Shown here: positions 43,449 to 51,109 of the stretch, one piece after another
How the letters are laid out: each line of letters starts with the position of its first letter
Numbering within the stretch: the stretch's first letter is position 1
DNA from: G963665495 sp963665495
Lineage (GTDB): Bacteria; Desulfobacterota; Desulfovibrionia; Desulfovibrionales; Desulfovibrionaceae
Reading direction: 5' to 3'
Length of the DNA stretch: 64,000 bases
NCBI GenBank assembly: GCA_963665495.1
Contig: OY762289.1
Location: forward strand, 310,001 to 374,000
The notes under the pieces: model-generated
What the model saw: only the letters and a program-made list of their open reading frames with translations
The model's database searches: none
Told to the model about the DNA's origin: nothing
Made by a program: the position numbers and the translations under genes

Positions 43449-44213
43449 ATGAGTGAAGCGCGTATATCGGTTACAGGCCTGACCATGGCCTACGGTGATT
43501 TCGTGGTGATGCGCGACCTGACCTTTGACATCAACAAAGGCGATATTTTCATCATCATGGGCGGCAGCGGCTGCGGCAAAAGTACGCTCCTGAGCGTGCT
43601 TGTAGGGTTGAAAAAGCCGGCCAAGGGAAGTGTCCTCTACGGGGAACAAAGTCTCTGGGGAGCCTCATCCGAACAACGCGAAACGCTTTTGCGCGGCACC
43701 GGCGTGCTCTTTCAGAGCGGCGCGCTCTGGAGTTCCATGACCCTGGCGGAAAACATCGCTCTGCCCCTGGGGCAGTATACGGATCTCAAACCCAAGGAAA
43801 TCCGCGAGCTGGCGTCACTCAAGCTGGCTCTGGTCGGTCTGGCGGGTTTTGAGGAATACTATCCGTCCGAAATCAGCGGCGGCATGCGCAAACGGGCGGG
43901 CCTGGCACGCGCCCTGGCCCTGGACCCCGGAATCCTGTTCTTTGACGAACCTTCGGCCGGGCTCGATCCGGTCAGCGCTTATCTGCTGGACGAGCTGATC
44001 AAAGAACTCCGGGACAGCCTCGAAGCCACCATCGTGGTCGTGACGCACGAACTGGCCAGCATTTTTTCCATCGGGACCAACTCGGTCTTTCTGGACGTCA
44101 ACAAGCGTACCATGACCGCCACCGGCAACCCCACGGATCTGCTGCACCACTCGGACGACCCGACCATACGGGAATTTTTGACGCGCGGAGAAGAAACCGC
44201 ACAGGGCAAGTAG
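43449..44213 (+). CDS. mlaF: ABC transporter ATPase, MlaF type
   Basis: This 254-residue ATPase has Walker A GGSGCGKSTLLSVL, signature ISGGMRKRAGLARALA and Walker B ILFFDEPSAGLDPVSA with a downstream switch His in VVVTHELASIF. ISGGM instead of LSGGQ is typical of MlaF. It energises lipid transport by MlaE on the cytoplasmic face. It begins 9 bases after mlaE. Confidence 0.95.
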   Translation: MSEARISVTGLTMAYGDFVVMRDLTFDINKGDIFIIMGGSGCGKSTLLSVLVGLKKPAKGSVLYGEQSLWGASSEQRETLLRGTGVLFQSGALWSSMTLAENIALPLGQYTDLKPKEIRELASLKLALVGLAGFEEYYPSEISGGMRKRAGLARALALDPGILFFDEPSAGLDPVSAYLLDELIKELRDSLEATIVVVTHELASIFSIGTNSVFLDVNKRTMTATGNPTDLLHHSDDPTIREFLTRGEETAQGK

Positions 44214-44384
44214 CGCCTCCGGCGCTCAAGGAATTTTTTGGAAATAGTTTTAGAAGAGTCTTCAGCAAATGTTGGTAGAAGACTTCAAAGTTGTAATAAG
44301 CAGTGGTTTCCTTTCAGCCAGACAGATCTGGAAAGGGGAGCTCGAGGGGGTCCCCTCGACTGTGGACCATAGAACGAGGAAAAC

Positions 44385-45437
44385 ATGGCCAAAAAAGTGA
44401 AAGCCAGCGCTTTGGGTGCGTTTGTCTTGGGTGCGATAGGGCTGCTTATTGCTGCGGTGGTACTGTTCGGCTCCGGGAAGTTTTTTCATAAGACGTATCC
44501 GTACGTGATGTACTTTCAGGGCTCGGTGGGCGGCTTGAGCATCGGCGCCGACGTCACGTTCAAGGGAGTGCGTATCGGCTCGGTGAAAAGTGTCCGCCTG
44601 GAGACCGATCTCAAGGATATGAGTTTTTCCATTCCCGTGGTCATCGAGCTGGACCCGAACCTGATCGGCGTGCATAACGCACCTGGCGAGGAGAGCGGCA
44701 AGCTCGACGCGGAAGCCAGGGACGAGCTTATCAAACGGTTGATCAAAAAAGGTTTGCGCGCCCAGCTGAAGCAGGTCAGTTTTGTGACCGGCGAGCTGCA
44801 AGTGACGCTGGATTTCTTTCAGGATTCGCCCGCGCGGCTGGTGGGCAACGGCAAGATGCTCGAGATTCCCACCAAGCAGTCCACCATTGAAGAGCTGACC
44901 GAAACCGTCAGAAAGCTGCCCTTGCAGGAACTCGTGAACAAAGTCGCACGGGCCATGGACGGCATCGAGAAGTTCGTCAATTCCACCGATATGCAGAGCA
45001 TCCCCAAGCGGGTCAACGGCGTTGTGGACAAGGCGGGGTCTCTGGTGGACAGCATCAAGCAGGAAGTGGTCCCGGCCCTTGAAAAGCTGAATGAAACCTT
45101 GCAGAGTTACCAGGATCTGGCGCTGCATGTGGACAAAAAAGTCGATCCGCTCATGGACGGTTATACGGACGTGGCGAGCAGCGTTAAAAACAAGGTCGAC
45201 GTCCTGGCCGGGCAGCTGGGCAATACGCTGCAGACTCTGGAGGGCGCGCTTGCCCAGGGCAAATCCACCCTGGAGCAGCTCGAACGTACGGCGGGCTCCA
45301 ACTCGTCCACGGTCATGGATCTGCGCAAGACTCTGGAGAACATCTCGAATATGGCCAAGTCCATCCGGCGTCTTGCGGATTATCTCGAACGCCACCCGGA
45401 AGCCCTTATTCAAGGAAAAGGCCCTTACAGGAAATAA
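44385..45437 (+). CDS. mlaD: MCE domain periplasmic lipid-binding protein, MlaD type
   Basis: This 350-residue protein has one N-terminal membrane anchor (ALGAFVLGAIGLLIAAVVLF) and an MCE domain at about 40-140 (GSVGGLSIGADVTFKGVRIG). A long helical C-terminal region follows (LRKTLENISNMAKSIRRLAD), much longer than in E. coli MlaD (about 180 residues) and similar to PqiB/YebT-like tunnels. It sits in the periplasm as a hexamer in known cases. A 171-base gap after mlaF with hairpin-like sequence separates them. Confidence 0.92.
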   Translation: MAKKVKASALGAFVLGAIGLLIAAVVLFGSGKFFHKTYPYVMYFQGSVGGLSIGADVTFKGVRIGSVKSVRLETDLKDMSFSIPVVIELDPNLIGVHNAPGEESGKLDAEARDELIKRLIKKGLRAQLKQVSFVTGELQVTLDFFQDSPARLVGNGKMLEIPTKQSTIEELTETVRKLPLQELVNKVARAMDGIEKFVNSTDMQSIPKRVNGVVDKAGSLVDSIKQEVVPALEKLNETLQSYQDLALHVDKKVDPLMDGYTDVASSVKNKVDVLAGQLGNTLQTLEGALAQGKSTLEQLERTAGSNSSTVMDLRKTLENISNMAKSIRRLADYLERHPEALIQGKGPYRK

Positions 45438-45440
45438 GAC

Positions 45441-46070
45441 ATGAAAATTCCCTTTCGCTGCGTATGGCTGCCGGCCCTGTTTCTGCTCGCGACTCTTAGC
45501 GGTTGCGGTACAAGCGCTCCTGTTCATTTTTATGCCCTGTCCGGCGGCATTGCGGGCCAGGAGGTCGCAGACAGCGAAGGCCCGTGCTTTTCGCTGGGCG
45601 TGGGGCCGGTGGACATCCCCTCCTATCTGGATCGCTCCAGCATTGTGACCCAGGAAGGCCCCAACCAGATGCATGTGGCGGACTTCGACCAGTGGGGCGA
45701 ACCCCTGGCCGACGGCCTGACCAGAGTGCTGATGGAAAACCTTTCCGACCTGCTCTGCATCCGGCCCATCGCCTCGGTTCCTCTGCCTGAAGGCATTCGT
45801 ACGGATTATCAGGTTGCCGTGCAGATCCGGCGTTTCGACGGTCTCCTGGGAGGTCAGGCCTGGCTGCGCGCCACCTGGTCCGTGCTGAACGCTCAAGGCC
45901 GCCTGGTGAGCTGGAAACGCAGTCAGCTTACGCAGCAGGTTGAAGGAAGCGGCTACGGCTCCCTGGCCGCGGCCCTGAGTTCTCTTGCCCTGGGATTGAG
46001 TCGGGAGATCGCCGTGGAGTTGAAAAATATTGTGCAAAGCGATAAAGAAAAACATGTAGAGCAGGAGTGA
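45441..46070 (+). CDS. ABC-type transport auxiliary lipoprotein (PqiC-like)
   Basis: This 209-residue protein has a lipoprotein signal ending LLATLSGCGTSAPVHFYAL, with lipobox LSGC, so it is anchored in a membrane. The rest resembles the ABC_trans_aux/PqiC domain (FSLGVGPVDIPSYLDRSSIV, DQWGEPLADGLTRVLMENLS). Such lipoproteins sit in the outer membrane and receive lipids from MCE proteins. It starts 3 bases after mlaD and completes the transporter. The end of the frame is followed by 158 bases without a clear gene. Confidence 0.9.
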   Translation: MKIPFRCVWLPALFLLATLSGCGTSAPVHFYALSGGIAGQEVADSEGPCFSLGVGPVDIPSYLDRSSIVTQEGPNQMHVADFDQWGEPLADGLTRVLMENLSDLLCIRPIASVPLPEGIRTDYQVAVQIRRFDGLLGGQAWLRATWSVLNAQGRLVSWKRSQLTQQVEGSGYGSLAAALSSLALGLSREIAVELKNIVQSDKEKHVEQE

Positions 46071-46228
46071 AGGGCGGGGAGCTGAAAACAGCTCCAGCCT
46101 TGCCGGTTGGCGTGTATTGTTCAAACGCGTCCTGAATAAAGTTGACTTTTTAGAAATAGTAAGGCCTCCGGCGGCGTAAGAACCTTTTAGGCCAGCTTGG
46201 CTGGCTAAGATTTTCCTTCGAAAGGGCC

Positions 46229-46915
46229 ATGAGCTACGAAGTCATCACCTATGACGCCATGTGCCGGCGCGAGGGGCTGGTGCTGCAGCGCGGCATGTAT
46301 TTCCGGCCCCGGGGAACGCACTCGGTGGTTCTGGCGAGCCTGCGGGCCAATGCGCCCTATGCGGACGCGGCCGAAGAGCAGGGACGCGTATTCATTTACC
46401 AGGGCCATGACGCGCCCAGAAGCAAACAGTTTCCTGAGCCCTGGCTGACGGACCAGCCCAAGTTCACGGCCGCCGGCCGCCTGACCGAAAACGGCCGTTT
46501 CTACCACGCGGCACTAAATTTCAAGTTCGGGATTTCCCTGCCGGAAGAAGTCCGGGTCTACCAGAAATTGCAGCAGGGAGTCTGGACCTACAACGGCCGC
46601 TTCCGGCTGAAAGCGGGCTGGAAGGAGCAGGAGCCTGTGGACGGCGGCGGCGAGCGCCGGGTCTTCAAGTTTCGTCTGGTCAGTCTGGAACAGCATCCAA
46701 TCCTGGAACACGCGCCCACACGGCGCATTCCCTCACGGGTCAAGGTCGCGGTCTGGAAACGCGACAGAGGCCGCTGCGTGATCTGCGGCGCCACGGACGA
46801 CCTGCACTTCGACCACATCATTCCTCTTTCCAAAGGCGGTTCCTCGTACGTGGCCGAAAACATCCAACTGCTCTGCGCGCGCCATAATCTGCAAAAAGGC
46901 GACGGGATTGCTTAA
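46229..46915 (+). CDS. SRA/YDG-domain plus HNH endonuclease (possible modification-dependent nuclease)
   Basis: This 228-residue protein begins with an SRA/YDG-like domain at about 5-155: GRVFIYQGHD, LTENGRFYHAALNFKFG, VRVYQKLQQGVWTYNGRF. The HNH domain follows at about 170-225: CVICGATDDLHFDHIIPLSK then NIQLLCARHN, with all zinc and catalytic residues. SRA domains flip and read modified cytosine, and SRA-HNH fusions act as modification-dependent restriction enzymes in known cases. The gene is alone, with no methylase nearby. ATG 46229 follows AAAGGG. The SRA call is by motif only. Confidence 0.75.
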   Translation: MSYEVITYDAMCRREGLVLQRGMYFRPRGTHSVVLASLRANAPYADAAEEQGRVFIYQGHDAPRSKQFPEPWLTDQPKFTAAGRLTENGRFYHAALNFKFGISLPEEVRVYQKLQQGVWTYNGRFRLKAGWKEQEPVDGGGERRVFKFRLVSLEQHPILEHAPTRRIPSRVKVAVWKRDRGRCVICGATDDLHFDHIIPLSKGGSSYVAENIQLLCARHNLQKGDGIA

Positions 46916-46935
46916 AAGTGTCCCGCTAAGAAAAA

Positions 46936-46964
46936 AAGCGTGGGAACCAGAGGCTCCCACGCTT
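46936..46964 (-). terminator. Terminator of the ech operon (may act both ways)
   Basis: AAGCGTGGGA and TCCCACGCTT form a 10-bp perfect stem. On the minus strand it is followed by TTTTT, 26 bases past the echF stop; it may also end the HNH gene on the plus strand. Confidence 0.8.
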
Positions 46965-46989
46965 GATTGTTGCGGAGAAAACAGCGGAA

Positions 46990-48090
46990 TCAGCTTTTCG
47001 GTTTAGCTTTTGCCCGTGTTTTCTTGGTGGATTTACTTTTCGTCTTGGCGGAACTCTTTGTTTTGGTCTTGGCTTTTTTGGCCGCCGGTTTGGACGTTTT
47101 GGGGGCCTCCGCCTTATCAGGCGCCGCTTGTGCGGCCTTTGCCTCGGCAGGAGCCGCGGGTTCGGCTTTGGGCTCTTCTTTTTCCGGAGCGGCAGGCTTT
47201 GGAGCTTCCGCCTCCTTCTCGGGCTTCACTTCTGCCTTAGGGGTGGGGGCGGCTTCCAGCTTCGGTTCGGCTTTGGCCTCCGGGGCAGGCTCAGAAGCCT
47301 TGGCCTCCATGGCCTCCTTGGGAATGGACTTAGGCGGGAAGGGCTTGGGCGCTTCCACTGCCACCTGTTTTTCCCCGAGTTTGGCCACGTCTTTGGGTTC
47401 TGGCACAGCGACTTCGCTGGGCTTTGGAACCGCCACGTCCTTGGGCTCCGGTACGGCCACTTCCTTGGGGGCCTCCACAGCCACAGTTTCGGCAGCGGCT
47501 TCGGGCGCATCCGCTTTGGCTTCCTCAGGTTTGGCTTCCACCTGTTCGGCTGCCGCCGGCTGCGGCGCTTCCGCTTGTACCGCGGCTGTTTTGACTTCCT
47601 TGGCTTTGGATTCCGCCTTGGACTCCGTCGCTTTAGGCGCTTCTGCTTCGACCGTCTCCGCTTTGGCCTCGACCGGTTTCACGTCTTCAGATTTGACGGC
47701 TTCCGCTTTGGCTTCCGGGGCCTTTTCTGCGGCGGGCTCGGCTTTTTTCTTGCGTACGGGAGGGTTGCCCTGCAGGCTGATGAACTGCCGTTCGGGGCTG
47801 GGCGTCCGGTAGAGCGCTTTCTGGCTCAGGCAGTGTTTCGGGCAGCTGTCCACGCAGATGCCGCAGTAGACGCAGGCAAAGGGATCGCATTCCCATTTGC
47901 CGGAATCCTTGTCTACGGTGATGCACTGGGACGGGCAGACCCGCTGGCACATACCGCAGAAGATGCACTCATCGATGTTGTTGACCAACTCGCCCCGGGT
48001 TTGCGGAAAGGGTTCGCGGACAACGAACGGATGGTTGCGGGTGGCGCGCTTGGAGAAGAAGTTCTTGAGGATATTTGGTGTCATGAACAC
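46990..48090 (-). CDS. echF: Ech hydrogenase ferredoxin-like subunit with 255-residue Ala/Lys/Glu/Pro tail
   Basis: This 366-residue protein is unusual. Residues 1-105 are a normal EchF, with CIFCGMCQRVCP and CVYCGICVDSCP binding two [4Fe-4S] clusters that pass electrons from ferredoxin to EchC. From about residue 110 a low-complexity tail of Ala, Lys, Glu and Pro continues to the end, including three to four copies of a VAVPEPK-like unit and a very basic end (TKSKSTKKTRAKAKPKS). Typical EchF proteins are about 120-170 residues. GTG 48090 has GGGGG 8 bases upstream; ATG 48084 is possible. It is the last gene of the ech operon. The tail's role is unknown. Confidence 0.92.
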   Translation of the reverse strand: MFMTPNILKNFFSKRATRNHPFVVREPFPQTRGELVNNIDECIFCGMCQRVCPSQCITVDKDSGKWECDPFACVYCGICVDSCPKHCLSQKALYRTPSPERQFISLQGNPPVRKKKAEPAAEKAPEAKAEAVKSEDVKPVEAKAETVEAEAPKATESKAESKAKEVKTAAVQAEAPQPAAAEQVEAKPEEAKADAPEAAAETVAVEAPKEVAVPEPKDVAVPKPSEVAVPEPKDVAKLGEKQVAVEAPKPFPPKSIPKEAMEAKASEPAPEAKAEPKLEAAPTPKAEVKPEKEAEAPKPAAPEKEEPKAEPAAPAEAKAAQAAPDKAEAPKTSKPAAKKAKTKTKSSAKTKSKSTKKTRAKAKPKS

Positions 48091-48102
48091 GGCGCTTCCC
48101 CC

Positions 48103-49179
48103 TTATCGTTCGGTGCAGCTGATGCACGGGTCAATGGACAGGACCACAACGGGCACGTCGGCCAGTTCCGAGCCCGGCAGCATGGCTACCAGCGGCGGAA
48201 TGTTGGCGAATGTGGGCGTTCTGATGCGGACGCGGTCCAGGATTTTTTTGCCGGATGCCTTGATATAGTACATGCATTCCCCGCGGGGCTGTTCCACGCG
48301 CGAAATGACTTCGCCTTCCGGGTTGCCTTTGAACTTGGTGGCCAGTTCGCCTTCGGGCAGCTTGCGGATGGCCTGGCGGACCAGTTCGTGGGACTGCAGT
48401 GTTTCGTAGTAGCGCACGGCGCCACGAGCCCAGCTGTCCCCGTCGTTTTCCACAACGGGCTCAAATGGGATGTCGTCGAAAGCCGCGTACTTGAGCTGGC
48501 GCATGTCCTGGGCAATGCCGCTGCCACGCAGGGTGGGGCCGGCTGCGCCCAGTTCGAAGGCCATTTCCTTGGTGAGCACGCCTTTGCCCACGGTCCGTTT
48601 TTTGACCGTGTAGTCGTCCAGAAGCGTGGCTTTCAGGTTTTTGATTTCTTTTTCAGTGGCGTCCACTTCGCTGAGGATCCATTTGCATTGCTCGGGCGTC
48701 AGATCCTTGCGAACGCCGCCGATCACGTTGACCGAGACGATGACGCGGTTGCCCGTGGTGGCTTCGTTGATATCCATGATTTTTTCGCGGATACGCCAGA
48801 ACTGCATGAACAGGCTTTCGAAGCCCATGGCGTCCGCGAACAGCCCGAGCCAGAGCAGGTGGCTGTGGATACGGTGCAGTTCGGACCAGATGACCCGCAG
48901 GTATTTGGCTCTGGGCGGGGCTTCAATGCCCAGCAGCTCCTCCAGGCCCTGGCAGTAGCACATGGCGTGGATTTTCGAGCAGATGCCGCAGACACGCTCG
49001 ACGATCTGAATCATCTGGTGCATGTCGCGGATGTTGGCCAGGGTCTCCAGGCCGCGGTGAACGTACCCGATGGTGGGCACCGCGCTGGTGACGATTTCGT
49101 TTTCGGTTTCGAGTTTCAGATGAATGGGCTCCGGAAGCACGGGGTGCTGCGGCCCGAACGGCAATATGGTCTGAGTCAT
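48103..49179 (-). CDS. echE: Ech [NiFe]-hydrogenase large subunit
   Basis: This 358-residue catalytic subunit is related to NuoD. The Ni-Fe ligands come from IVERVCGICSKIHAMCYC at the N-terminal side and SIDPCISCTER at the very end. The end is only a few residues past the last Cys pair, as in Ech enzymes matured without a long cleaved tail. It reduces protons or oxidises H2 on the cytoplasmic face. It starts 17 bases after echD and ends 12 bases before echF. Confidence 0.96.
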   Translation of the reverse strand: MTQTILPFGPQHPVLPEPIHLKLETENEIVTSAVPTIGYVHRGLETLANIRDMHQMIQIVERVCGICSKIHAMCYCQGLEELLGIEAPPRAKYLRVIWSELHRIHSHLLWLGLFADAMGFESLFMQFWRIREKIMDINEATTGNRVIVSVNVIGGVRKDLTPEQCKWILSEVDATEKEIKNLKATLLDDYTVKKRTVGKGVLTKEMAFELGAAGPTLRGSGIAQDMRQLKYAAFDDIPFEPVVENDGDSWARGAVRYYETLQSHELVRQAIRKLPEGELATKFKGNPEGEVISRVEQPRGECMYYIKASGKKILDRVRIRTPTFANIPPLVAMLPGSELADVPVVVLSIDPCISCTER

Positions 49180-49196
49180 TTGCGGCCTCCGGGTGG

Positions 49197-49556
49197 CTAC
49201 TGTTTACCGCGTACGGTATATTTGCAGAAGGGCAGCGTGGTAACTTCCTCTTCCAGGTACAACGTACGGTCGTAATCCAGGACCAGGCCTTCGAATTTGA
49301 GGCCGAAGTGGTCTTGAGTTTCGTTTTCGATAAGAAAGGCCGCGAAAAAGACGCCGGAGATGCTGGGCACCGGGGCGTCCTTGGCCACGGTCAACCGCAG
49401 GTGGACCATCTCGAGGTCTTTGTCGAAGTGGTACAGCAGATCGCAGGATTGCTCATCCAGCTCCACGCAGCTCATGGTGACGAAGCGCCAGCCCTCGGCT
49501 TTTTTCGAGGCCACTTCCTTGACGATGTTTTCCGGTAAGACGGATATGGCTTGCAT
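49197..49556 (-). CDS. echD: Ech hydrogenase subunit D (NuoC-like)
   Basis: This subunit of about 119 residues resembles the 30-kDa NuoC family (KKAEGWRFVTMSCVELDEQS, DLLYHFDKDLEMVHLRLTV) and helps dock EchE to EchC. The start at 49556 (MQAISVLPENIVKEVASKKA) gives the usual EchD length. A longer frame beginning at 49682 would run through the hairpin element and is rejected. A weak CGGA precedes the ATG. Confidence 0.9.
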   Translation of the reverse strand: MQAISVLPENIVKEVASKKAEGWRFVTMSCVELDEQSCDLLYHFDKDLEMVHLRLTVAKDAPVPSISGVFFAAFLIENETQDHFGLKFEGLVLDYDRTLYLEEEVTTLPFCKYTVRGKQ

Positions 49557-49630
49557 AGGTATGTCCGTTGCTTGCTGTTTAGCTACTATATGCTGATATC
49601 GTACATTTCGGGGTGCTGTCCCCAAAAATG

Positions 49631-49749
49631 CCAGGAGGGAATGCCCCCCTGGACCCGCGAACGAGAAAAAGGGAGTCTCCAAGACTTTTACTGTGTCTCG
49701 TTAAAAGTTTTTGGAGAATCCAAAGAACCTTTTGGAAAAGGTCCTTTGG
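49631..49749. repeat. Triple-hairpin intergenic element between echC and echD
   Basis: Three hairpins lie in a row: CCAGGAGGG-AATG-CCCCCCTGG (49631-49652), a 14-15-bp imperfect stem at 49677-49715 around CTCCAAGACTTTTA, and CCAAAGAACCTTTT with its near complement (49720-49749). The arms AACCTTTT and CTTTTA resemble those of the leuC-leuD element at 14583-14750. In the ech operon it separates echABC from echDEF and may adjust their ratio. Confidence 0.65.
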
Positions 49750-49784
49750 CCGCCGGAGGCATCTTCCTCCCTTTTCTTTCATTT

Positions 49785-50237
49785 TCAACCCGCCGCCTGA
49801 GCGGTTTTCCGGGCCAGCAGTTCGAGCCCCTTGGCCACGCCGTCGATGATGGCTTCGGGCTTGGCCGGACAGCCCGGAACGTAAACGTCCACGGGGATGA
49901 CCTTGTCCACGCCGCCGACCACATTGTAGGCTTCGCGAAAAACGCCGCCGGAAAGGCCGCAGGCGCCCACGGCAACGACGATCTTGGGATCGGCCATCTG
50001 CTCGTAGAGGTTGCGCAGCACTTTTTTGTTGCGGTGGTTCACGGTGCCCGTGACGATCAGCAGGTCCGCGTGTTTGGGGTTGCCCACGTGAATGATGCCC
50101 AGCCGTTCGACGTCGTAGACCGGAGTCAGACAGGCCAGGGTTTCGATATCACAGCCGTTGCAGCTGCCGCAGTCAAAGTGAAGCAGCCAGGGCGATTTCA
50201 GACGCGATTTATTGATGAAGTTGGTAATGACACCCAT
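49785..50237 (-). CDS. echC: Ech hydrogenase small subunit (NuoB-like)
   Basis: This 150-residue subunit carries the proximal [4Fe-4S] cluster. Ligands are visible in FDCGSCNGCDIETLA, VAVGACGLSGGV and VPGCPAKPEAIIDGVAKGLE. It passes electrons between EchF and the Ni-Fe centre of EchE. ATG 50237 was chosen (MGVITNFINKSRLKSPWLLH): it lies 5 bases after the echB stop behind GGGG. A longer frame from 50276 would overlap echB. Confidence 0.95.
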   Translation of the reverse strand: MGVITNFINKSRLKSPWLLHFDCGSCNGCDIETLACLTPVYDVERLGIIHVGNPKHADLLIVTGTVNHRNKKVLRNLYEQMADPKIVVAVGACGLSGGVFREAYNVVGGVDKVIPVDVYVPGCPAKPEAIIDGVAKGLELLARKTAQAAG

Positions 50238-50242
50238 GCTGT

Positions 50243-51109
50243 TTACCCCGCGTACAGCCAGATAAGGTTGATGCACGACAACAGCACGCCGATGCCCAGA
50301 ACCGGCCCGATGAGCCAGCGCCAGGTCATGCGCGCGCAGACGTTGTCCACGACGATTTCTGCAAAGTAGGTCGCCAGGGGCAGCAGAATCATGCCCAGCA
50401 GGCTGGTGGACCAGAACAGTGAAATCAGGCCCAGCAGCAGGAACACCTCGAACCAGTGGGCGATTTCGATCATGCCCAGGTACGGGCCGGAGAATTCCGT
50501 GTACACGCCGCGGACGATTTCCTGATGCGCGTGATGGGATCCGGCGATGTCGAAGGGCGACTTACGCAGTTTGATGGTCAGGACATAGGACAGGACGATG
50601 AACAGCAGGGGCAGCTTGTAGAGCATGGGCCGCTCCAGACCGTAAACTGATCCGATGTTGAAACTGCCGGTATGCAGTCCGATGCCGATGAGTACGAGCA
50701 GCAGCAGAGGTTCGTAGGTCACTATCTGGAGCAGTTCGCGCTGGCCGCCGACCTGGCTGTAAGGCGACGGTACGGAAAGCGCGCCGATGACCAGAAAGAT
50801 GGCGCCTGTTGCCTGGACAAAGAATAACACGAGCAGGTCGGCATGTAGCACGAACAGCAGTACGGAGATCATTGCCGCGAGCAGATAGACATAGGCGCAG
50901 AAGGGAATCCAGAGGTTGGATGTGGTCCGTTCTTTGCCGAAGAGTTTGGCCGCGTCGTAAAACGGCTGCAGCACAGGCGGGCCCATGCGGGATTGGAATT
51001 TGGCCGTCAGGCGGCGGTCGATGCCGGTAATCAGGCCGCCGATCACAGGCGCCGCGACAAGAGCTACAACGACGATTACGATGTTTTCCAGAAAGGATAG
51101 GAATTGCAT
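50243..51109 (-). CDS. echB: Ech hydrogenase membrane subunit B (NuoH-like)
   Basis: This 288-residue protein has about eight membrane segments. The quinone-site-like loop region of NuoH is recognisable in GGLITGIDRRLTAKFQSRMG near the start, and KSPFDIAGSHHAHQEIVRGV corresponds to the conserved acidic loop. It anchors the hydrogenase and forms part of the ion-translocating path. Its ATG shares one base with the echA stop codon. Confidence 0.95.
   Translation of the reverse strand: MQFLSFLENIVIVVVALVAAPVIGGLITGIDRRLTAKFQSRMGPPVLQPFYDAAKLFGKERTTSNLWIPFCAYVYLLAAMISVLLFVLHADLLVLFFVQATGAIFLVIGALSVPSPYSQVGGQRELLQIVTYEPLLLLVLIGIGLHTGSFNIGSVYGLERPMLYKLPLLFIVLSYVLTIKLRKSPFDIAGSHHAHQEIVRGVYTEFSGPYLGMIEIAHWFEVFLLLGLISLFWSTSLLGMILLPLATYFAEIVVDNVCARMTWRWLIGPVLGIGVLLSCINLIWLYAG

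Noticed and set aside
44262..46124. 620-codon minus-strand open frame antisense to mlaD and the lipoprotein gene
   Set aside because: It mirrors real genes in GC-rich DNA, has no ribosome site and no recognisable domain, while the plus-strand genes have clear families.
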